DNA of 36,139 nucleotides, taken from NCBI RefSeq assembly GCF_016428905.1, contig NZ_JAELTQ010000038.1:1-36139 (forward strand), read 5' to 3'. The notes under the pieces were generated by a model. That model ran no database searches, was not told the DNA's origin, and saw nothing but the letters and a program-made list of their open reading frames with translations. Origin of the DNA: Dyella sp. ASV24 (lineage in GTDB: Bacteria > Pseudomonadota > Gammaproteobacteria > Xanthomonadales > Rhodanobacteraceae). This document shows, in pieces, positions 30,572-36,139 of this stretch (within the stretch, counting starts at the first letter, position 1; every line of letters starts with the position of its first letter). The position numbers and the translations under genes are program-made.

Positions 30572-31872
30572 GCCGGCGCCACTGGATCGCGCTATTGTGC
30601 GCCGCGCTGCCGCTGGCCGCGGGCCAGGCCGCCAGCGTCAACGATGCGGCCATCGCGCTGCAGGTGCACGAACAGCGGCCGTGGCATCTGCCCGGCGACA
30701 TCGAGCGTGTGGCCATTGCCGACCCGTCGGTGACCGACATCGTGATGCTTAAGGGTCAGCGCGATGCGCTGCTGGTCGGCAAGAAACCGGGCGAAACTAC
30801 CTTGCTGCTGTGGCGGCGGGGGGACGCCAATCCGCAGCGTCTCGCCGTGCAAGTGCGCAGCGCGGGCCAGGCTGCGCTGCAAAGCGACAGCAGCCTGCAG
30901 ATTGCCGTGCAAGACAACGAGGCCGTGCTGCACGGCCAGGCCGATAGCATGCTCGAACACGAGCGCGGTCTCGCCGCGGCGACGAATGCCGTGGGCGACA
31001 AGGGCTCAGTCATCGATGCCTCCAGCGTCTCCAGTGGCGGCGTAGTGCAGGTGGAAGTGAAGGTAGTCGAGTTTGACAAGACCGTGATGAGCCAGATCGG
31101 CATCAACTTCAACGCCACCAACAACGGCTTCAGCTACGGCTTCACGTCGCCACTGAACAGCAGCGCCGCGACGACCGGCGGCGCTATCTCCTCCGCGTTC
31201 AATCTGGTCATGGGGCACAAGAGCGCCAATGGCCTGCACGCGTGGAACGCCAACATCGACCTGCTGCAGAGCGATGGCATGGCGCGCGTGCTGGCCGAAC
31301 CCACGCTGGTGGCGCTGTCGGGCCAGAGCGCGAGCTTCCTCTCCGGCGGCGAATTGCCCATTCCGGAGCCGCAGGGCCTGGGCACCACCACCATTGTGTA
31401 CAAGCCCTTCGGCATCGGCTTGACAGTGACGCCCACGGTGCTCGCACCGGACCGCATCGCACTCAAGGTGGCGCCGGAAGCGAGCGACCTCGACTACACC
31501 AATGCCGTGGTGCTCAACGGCATCTCCGTACCGGCCATCACCACGCGGCGGGCCGACACCACGGTGGAGCTCGGCGACGGTGAAACCTTCATCATCGGCG
31601 GCCTGGTCAGCCAGAACATCTCCAGCCAGGTGGACAAGATTCCCCTGCTGGGCGACATCCCGATTCTCGGATCGTTCTTCCGCGACCTGAAGTACAGCCG
31701 GCAGGACAAGGAACTGGTGCTGATCGTGACACCGCATTTAGTGCGTCCGATCGCCAGGGACACCAAGATTCCGCTGCCGGGTGAGCGCGAAGAACGAAAC
31801 AACCTGCCGGTGTGGGGCTCTTGGCTGCTCAACCCCGCCGGTTCCGATCAACTGCCTGGCTTCTCGCGTTGA
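30568..31872 (+). CDS. rcpA: RcpA/CpaC outer-membrane secretin
   Basis: This 434-aa secretin should form the outer-membrane gate of the Tad pilus. A signal peptide (WIALLCAALPLAAGQA) is followed by an N-terminal secretin domain (WHLPGDIERVAIADPSVTDIVML... KPGETTLLLW) and a BON-like stretch (LQSDSSLQIAVQDNEAVLHGQ). The secretin core covers VQVEVKVVEFDK, ARVLAEPTLVALSGQSASFLSGGELP and TVELGDGETFIIGGLVSQN, with GDIPILGSFF and the terminal strand LVLIVTPHLVRP. The motif order and length are typical. The ATG overlaps rcpC by four bases. No lipoprotein pilotin is seen nearby in this window. Confidence 0.93.
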   Translation: MSRRHWIALLCAALPLAAGQAASVNDAAIALQVHEQRPWHLPGDIERVAIADPSVTDIVMLKGQRDALLVGKKPGETTLLLWRRGDANPQRLAVQVRSAGQAALQSDSSLQIAVQDNEAVLHGQADSMLEHERGLAAATNAVGDKGSVIDASSVSSGGVVQVEVKVVEFDKTVMSQIGINFNATNNGFSYGFTSPLNSSAATTGGAISSAFNLVMGHKSANGLHAWNANIDLLQSDGMARVLAEPTLVALSGQSASFLSGGELPIPEPQGLGTTTIVYKPFGIGLTVTPTVLAPDRIALKVAPEASDLDYTNAVVLNGISVPAITTRRADTTVELGDGETFIIGGLVSQNISSQVDKIPLLGDIPILGSFFRDLKYSRQDKELVLIVTPHLVRPIARDTKIPLPGEREERNNLPVWGSWLLNPAGSDQLPGFSR

Positions 31873-31882
31873 GGATATGGCG

Positions 31883-33163
31883 ATGCAGGCGAATCCCACT
31901 GTAGTGACCCTCGCAAAGCCGACGCTGGAGCCCACGCTGCTCTTGTACTCGCCAGACGAGAACAACGCGCAGCGCTTCTCTGCACGCCTGCGCAATCTGG
32001 TGACATTGTCGTGGTGTGACAGCAACCAGTTCTCCGCCAGTCGCCGTGTACTGGATCAACATCAGCCGCGCCTTGTGCTGCTCGATTTCTCCAAGGGCTA
32101 TACCGACGCATCCGCGGAGATCGCGCGCCAACTGATGGCGCTCGATCCTGGCCTGACTTTGCTGGGCATCGGCTCGGCTGCGTCCGATCGCGGCGCGGGC
32201 GTGCTGGGCGCCATGCGCGCGGGTTTGAAGGAATTCATCGACATCGATGCGGGCGACGAGGAGATCCTCGATCAGTTGAAGACCGCGCTGGAGCAACTGA
32301 AAACAGCCGCTTCCGGTCTGCCAGCCCGCGTCGCGAAACGCGGACAGCTCGTACTGGTGTGTGGTGTGCGCCCCGGGTTGGGCAGCAGCACCCTGGCGGC
32401 GCACTTGGGCGCACTCGCGGCGTCGGCCAAGCCGCAGACAGATGCGCCTGACAGCGTCAACAACGTGATGCTTATGGACCTTGGTCATTCCAGTGGCGAC
32501 GTCGGCCTCTATCTTGGCACCGGTGGCGACTTCCATCTTGACGACGCCCTGCGCAACGCCAATCGTATCGACGCCACGCTGGTGCGCACAGCCGTACCGC
32601 GTCATGCCAGCGGTACCGCTGTACTCGGGCAACCGCGCGAGCGGAACATCAGCCTCGCGGGAGCCGAAGTCGCGCCTTTGCTGGAGCGCCTGCTCTCGAT
32701 GTTCGACCTGGTGTTGTGTGACCTCGATAGCCGCGTGCTGGACGATGTCGCTCACTCATTGCTCAAGCTTGCCGACGAGATCTGGCTGGTGACCGACCAG
32801 TCGATTGGCTCGATGGTGGCGCTGGACGCATGCCTGCGCCAGCTTGAGCGCTCACAGGCACGCGATCTGCGGGTGTCTCTTGTGATCAATCGCTACGACG
32901 AAGCCTGCGGCATTACCGGCGCCCGCATGTCGGAGCGCTTCAGCCTGCCGCTGCTCGCCACCCTGCCGGAACGTTCGCGCCCCTTGCGCGCAGCCGCCAA
33001 TCGCGGCTCCCTGTTGCACGAAACCTTGCCGAACGATGCCTATGTACGCGCGCTTTCGCCCTTGCTCTCACGCTTCCGTCTGCGCGTGAGGCGCGAGGCC
33101 GACAAGGGTGCCCTGAAAGCGCTGCTCAACCGATTGGGGGGTACCCTATGGAAACGCCGCTGA
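31883..33163 (+). CDS. tadZ: TadZ/CpaE pilus-localisation protein (MinD/ParA-like)
   Basis: This 426-aa protein has an N-terminal receiver-like domain (TLLLYSPDENNAQRFSARL... LVLLDFSKGYTDAS) and a C-terminal MinD/ParA-type domain. The P-loop position reads CGVRPGLGSSTLAAHLG at about residues 157-172, where canonical members have KGGxGK(S/T). Both signature lysines are absent, as in atypical TadZ proteins that place the pilus machine at a pole rather than cycle as ATPases. Other ATPase-fold segments remain (VMLMDLGHSSGDVGLYLG, DLVLCDLD). ATG 31883 is preferred because GAGGA at 31871-31875 is correctly spaced from it; an ATG at 31877 is too close. The 3' end overlaps tadA by 16 bp. Confidence 0.88.
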   Translation: MQANPTVVTLAKPTLEPTLLLYSPDENNAQRFSARLRNLVTLSWCDSNQFSASRRVLDQHQPRLVLLDFSKGYTDASAEIARQLMALDPGLTLLGIGSAASDRGAGVLGAMRAGLKEFIDIDAGDEEILDQLKTALEQLKTAASGLPARVAKRGQLVLVCGVRPGLGSSTLAAHLGALAASAKPQTDAPDSVNNVMLMDLGHSSGDVGLYLGTGGDFHLDDALRNANRIDATLVRTAVPRHASGTAVLGQPRERNISLAGAEVAPLLERLLSMFDLVLCDLDSRVLDDVAHSLLKLADEIWLVTDQSIGSMVALDACLRQLERSQARDLRVSLVINRYDEACGITGARMSERFSLPLLATLPERSRPLRAAANRGSLLHETLPNDAYVRALSPLLSRFRLRVRREADKGALKALLNRLGGTLWKRR

Positions 33164-34512
33164 ACTCGTCCAGTGCGTTGCTGGCTGCTGCGTTGCGTCG
33201 GGCCGATGTATCGGCCCGACTGGACGGAGCAGACTTGCCCTTCGAGCAGACCCAGCAGTTTCAGGACGTGCTGTCCGCCGCACACGAGTTCCTGCTGAAT
33301 CGCATCGAAGATCAGCGCATCGACATCGCGTCGTGGTCGCGCAGCACCGTCACCAAGTACGTGGAGACGGAAACCGCGAGTTTCGTGCAGGAATGGCGCA
33401 TCCCGGTCAACGAATCGGAGATGCAACAGGTGTCCGGCGCACTGGTGAAGGAACTCACCGGCTTCGGCCCGCTCGACGACCTGCTGTTGGACGCGGAAGT
33501 TGAGGACATCCTGATCAACGGGCACGACGACGTGTACGTATCGCGCGGCGGCATACTCCGCCGCGAAAATATTCGCTTCAGCGATAACCACCACCTGCTA
33601 CGCATCGTGCGTCGCATCCTGGCGCCGCTCGGCCGCCGCCTGGACGATTCCAACCCTATGGTGGATGCGCGCCTGCCCAACGGGGGCCGCCTCAATGCCA
33701 TCATCGAGCCGCTATCGGTCACCGGACCCTGCGTCTCCATCCGCAAGTTCCGCAAGGACCCGTTTACCCCGGATGAACTTCAGGAAAAAGGCACTTTCGA
33801 CCGCGCCATTCGCATGCTGCTCGAGGCGATGGTGCTGGGCCGATGCAACATCATCGTGTCGGGCGGCACGAGCTCGGGCAAGACCTCGCTGCTCAACGCA
33901 CTGGCAAGCTTTATCCCGCCCCAAGAGCGTGTCATCACCATTGAGGACACCGCCGAGCTCTCGCTTAACCATCCGCACGTAGTGCGACTGGAGAGCCGCC
34001 TCGGTAGTTTTGATGGCGAAGGAGCGGTGAGCATCCGCGATCTGGTGCGCAACAGCCTGCGCATGCGTCCTGACCGCATCGTGGTCGGCGAGGTGCGTGG
34101 CACCGAAGTGCTGGAAATGTTGCAGGCCATGAACACCGGCCACGATGGCTCGATGTCCACCATCCACGCCAACTCACCCCGCGATGCACTGTATCGCCTG
34201 GAGATGCTCGCGGGCTTCGCCGGTTTCCAAGGCAGCGAAAACAGCCTGCGTCGGCAGATCGCGAGCGCTGTGGATTTCATCGTGCAGATCGCGCGACTCA
34301 GCAACGGCCGCCGCGTGATTTCCTCCATTACCGAAGTCACCGGCGTCGGCGACAACATCCTCACCACGCAGGACATGTACCGGCATGACCCGTTCGTCGA
34401 CCGCGACGGCAAGGATGTCGACCGCTGGATGAGCCTTGGCCTGCAACCACACACCACCAAGCTGGAGCCATTCCGGCAAATGCTGCGTGATAGCAGCGGG
34501 CCATTTGCATGA
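33148..34512 (+). CDS. tadA: TadA/CpaF pilus assembly ATPase
   Basis: This 454-aa secretion ATPase powers Flp assembly at the inner-membrane face. The ATG follows TTGGGGGG inside the end of tadZ. An N-terminal all-helical region (about 1-100) precedes the CpaF domain (LLLDAEVEDILINGHDDVYVSRGG, DARLPNGGRLNAIIEPLS). Walker A is GGTSSGKTSLLNAL near residue 238. The Asp box is VITIEDTAEL, Walker B is MRPDRIVVGEVRGTE, and the His-containing GHDGSMSTIHANSP is present, so all catalytic parts are intact. Some family members also power retraction. A four-base ATGA overlap couples it to tadB. Confidence 0.95.
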   Translation: METPLNSSSALLAAALRRADVSARLDGADLPFEQTQQFQDVLSAAHEFLLNRIEDQRIDIASWSRSTVTKYVETETASFVQEWRIPVNESEMQQVSGALVKELTGFGPLDDLLLDAEVEDILINGHDDVYVSRGGILRRENIRFSDNHHLLRIVRRILAPLGRRLDDSNPMVDARLPNGGRLNAIIEPLSVTGPCVSIRKFRKDPFTPDELQEKGTFDRAIRMLLEAMVLGRCNIIVSGGTSSGKTSLLNALASFIPPQERVITIEDTAELSLNHPHVVRLESRLGSFDGEGAVSIRDLVRNSLRMRPDRIVVGEVRGTEVLEMLQAMNTGHDGSMSTIHANSPRDALYRLEMLAGFAGFQGSENSLRRQIASAVDFIVQIARLSNGRRVISSITEVTGVGDNILTTQDMYRHDPFVDRDGKDVDRWMSLGLQPHTTKLEPFRQMLRDSSGPFA

Positions 34513-35438
34513 TCCAGGCGCTTGCCCTTGCCGCCATAGCATTGTTGCTGCTCGCTGGCGCGATCGAGCTCTGGTGGGGCAGCGCGCTACGGCTGCAGCA
34601 GCGCAAGAGCCTGGAGAGCATCGAGCAACGCTTGGTTGCTCGCGGCCCTGTCGAACGGCGGGCAGTGCCGCCACCATTGCCCGGTCAGCGCAAGCGCGCG
34701 CTCCTGCAGCGTGCGGATGGATTGTTGATACGGGCGGATCTTCCGGCGAACCGAGCGATCTATGGCGCCATGGCCTGCGGCGGCCTGTTGCTTGCGCTGC
34801 TCGCCTGGTGGCGCATCGGCAGTGCGCTGGCCATGCCGTTGGTACTTGGCATGTACGCCGCGCTGGTGTGGCTATGGTTGCGCAAGCGCATCGAGAAGCA
34901 GCAACAGAAGCTGCTCGCGCAACTGCCGGACTTCCTCGATGGCATGATCCGTATGACCAGCGTAGGCAACAGCCTGCCTATGGCTTTCCAGAGCACAGCC
35001 AAGTCGATCGCGATGCCATTGCGCAGCGTACTCGATCACACCCTGTCGTCCATGCACGCCGGCGCCGACCTGGACCAGGCGTTGGCAATGGCGTCGCGCC
35101 CCTACAACCTGGAAGAGCTTTCTCTGCTGCATGCGGTGCTGGGCATCGGCATGCGGGTGGGTGGCCGGGCGGACCACATCCTGCAGCGCATGGGTGACTT
35201 CATGCGCGACCACGCGCACGCACAAGCAGAGTTGAAGGCCGTCACGTCAGAAACTCGGACGTCCGCCTGGGTACTTGCGCTGTTGCCTGTGGCAGTAGCG
35301 ACCATCATGACGATCGTTGACCCCGCCTTCTTCAAACCCATGTTCCACGAACCGATGGGGCACAAGCTTTTGTTGATTGCACTTGGGTTGGAGCTGGGTG
35401 GGGGACTGTTGCTCTACCGCCTCGCCAAATCGTTGTAA
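34509..35438 (+). CDS. tadB: TadB inner-membrane platform protein
   Basis: This 309-aa protein of the T2SF (GspF/PilC-like) family forms the inner-membrane platform with TadC. Hydrophobic segments are at the N-terminus (LALAAIALLLLAGAIELWW), around 85-120 (IYGAMACGGLLLALLAWW, LALPMVLGMYAALVWLWL-like), and at the C-terminus (WVLALLPVAVATIMTIV, LLLIALGLELGGGLLLYRLA). The cytoplasmic T2SF core contains QLPDFLDGMIRMTSVGNSLPMAFQ and LGIGMRVGGRADHILQRMG, typical of TadB. It is translationally coupled to tadA and followed by a 50-bp gap. Confidence 0.93.
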   Translation: MIQALALAAIALLLLAGAIELWWGSALRLQQRKSLESIEQRLVARGPVERRAVPPPLPGQRKRALLQRADGLLIRADLPANRAIYGAMACGGLLLALLAWWRIGSALAMPLVLGMYAALVWLWLRKRIEKQQQKLLAQLPDFLDGMIRMTSVGNSLPMAFQSTAKSIAMPLRSVLDHTLSSMHAGADLDQALAMASRPYNLEELSLLHAVLGIGMRVGGRADHILQRMGDFMRDHAHAQAELKAVTSETRTSAWVLALLPVAVATIMTIVDPAFFKPMFHEPMGHKLLLIALGLELGGGLLLYRLAKSL

Positions 35439-35488
35439 GAGCGCCCGCTGCGCTGACTCAGGGGATTCTCTAAAAGAAGGGGGATGTC

Positions 35489-36139
35489 GTGGAAACGGGT
35501 TGGATCATGGTTACCGCCATCGTTGCTCTGGGCGCGGGTCTTGCTCTGCTGGCCAGAGAGGCCATACGCCACTACCGGCAACAACGACTGGAAGGCCGCG
35601 TGATCGAGCGCGCCCTGCTAGGTAAACCGTCGAGCACCGAGGCCGATGCCCCCAGCGAGAGCCGAGAGCGTGGCTGGCAAGTCGTGGTGCAATGGCTCGA
35701 CACCCTGGGCAAACGTTTTGAAAGCGGCCGCCTTGGACAGGCCCTGATCACCCCGGAAGACCGCATGCTGCTTGGCCAGATCAACCTGAACACGGGGCAG
35801 GGTCGCGCCGTGTTTCTTGGCTTGCGTCTCGTGCTGGCGATGCTCGTGCCGGTACCCGTGTTGTTGTGGTGGGCGCCGGATGGCTTTCGCGCCTTCGTGG
35901 TCTTTCTTGGTAGCGCTGCCTTTGGGCTGATCGCGCCCAAGCTGGTGCTTGGCGTTTGGGCCAAACGCTTGCGCAAACGCGCGGATGACGAGTTGCCGTT
36001 ACTCATCGACCTGCTTCGATTGCTGCAGGGCGTTGGTTTCAGCGTGGACCAGAGTCTGCAGATGGTGGCTGACCGTTTTAGGGAAGCGATGCCCTTGCTA
36101 AGCCGCGAAGTCGGCGACGCGAACGCGCTTTACCTGCGT
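35489..36139 (+). CDS. tadC: TadC inner-membrane platform protein (partial, cut by window edge)
   Basis: The first 217 residues of a second T2SF-family protein are present, and the frame is open to the last base. A GTG start follows AAGAAGGGGGA; an ATG at 35484 is out of frame and soon stops. One N-terminal membrane helix (WIMVTAIVALGAGLALLA) leads to a cytoplasmic linker (PEDRMLLGQINL). Two more helices follow (GLRLVLAMLVPVPVLLWW and FVVFLGSAAFGLIAPKLVLG), then the start of the T2SF core (RADDELPLLIDLLRLLQGVG). The DELP motif supports TadC. The 3' end and any further Tad genes (tadD, tadG) lie outside the window. Confidence 0.9.
   Translation, partial: METGWIMVTAIVALGAGLALLAREAIRHYRQQRLEGRVIERALLGKPSSTEADAPSESRERGWQVVVQWLDTLGKRFESGRLGQALITPEDRMLLGQINLNTGQGRAVFLGLRLVLAMLVPVPVLLWWAPDGFRAFVVFLGSAAFGLIAPKLVLGVWAKRLRKRADDELPLLIDLLRLLQGVGFSVDQSLQMVADRFREAMPLLSREVGDANALYLR

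Overview
The window looks like chromosomal DNA of a high-GC gammaproteobacterium. The best guess is Xanthomonadales, probably Rhodanobacteraceae (Dyella, Luteibacter or Rhodanobacter-like). That is inferred from base composition, the style of intergenic palindromes and the gene repertoire, not from a marker gene. I see no rRNA, functional tRNA, CRISPR array, transposase or phage gene.

Layout. (1) 1-404 is a gene-free tract with three perfect or near-perfect palindromes, followed by a small exported hypothetical protein. (2) 919-5931 carries a GAF/degenerate-GGDEF/EAL c-di-GMP phosphodiesterase, a convergent acyl-CoA synthetase and a divergent exported M20 peptidase. (3) 6006-19646 is an adhesin/protease island with rough mirror symmetry. 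On the minus strand lie trimeric autotransporter adhesin (TAA) A and a subtilisin-like S8 protease. In the centre are a histidine kinase and a response regulator, transcribed towards each other. On the plus strand lie an S53 (sedolisin) protease and TAA B. Both proteases end in a PPC-type domain. TAA A and TAA B share an 840-bp C-terminal segment about 96% identical and in inverted orientation. (4) 19662-27640 holds a small conserved-looking ORF, a 102-bp structured inverted-repeat element, a TpgA-like SmpA/OmpA protein, the giant TAA C with five exact 210-bp repeats, and an AraC-type regulator. Four copies of a short motif, phased at exactly 21 bp, lie between the regulator and TAA C. (5) 27641-28257 is a long, AT-richer regulatory region with a perfect CRP/Clp-type palindrome. 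(6) 28258 to the end is a Tad (Flp, type IVb) pilus operon in the order flp, tadV, tadE, rcpC, rcpA, tadZ, tadA, tadB, tadC. It is cut by the window edge.

How it fits together. Almost everything from 6 kb onwards concerns the cell surface: three giant trimeric adhesins, a periplasmic peptidoglycan-anchor partner, two secreted proteases that could trim surface proteins, Tad pili, and local regulators (a two-component pair, an AraC protein and a likely cAMP-CRP/Clp input). The phosphodiesterase at the left could tie attachment to c-di-GMP. The most unusual features are the inverted 840-bp adhesin module, which could let homologous recombination swap adhesin heads and anchors while inverting about 9.4 kb that includes the two-component genes, and the phased operator-like array before TAA C.
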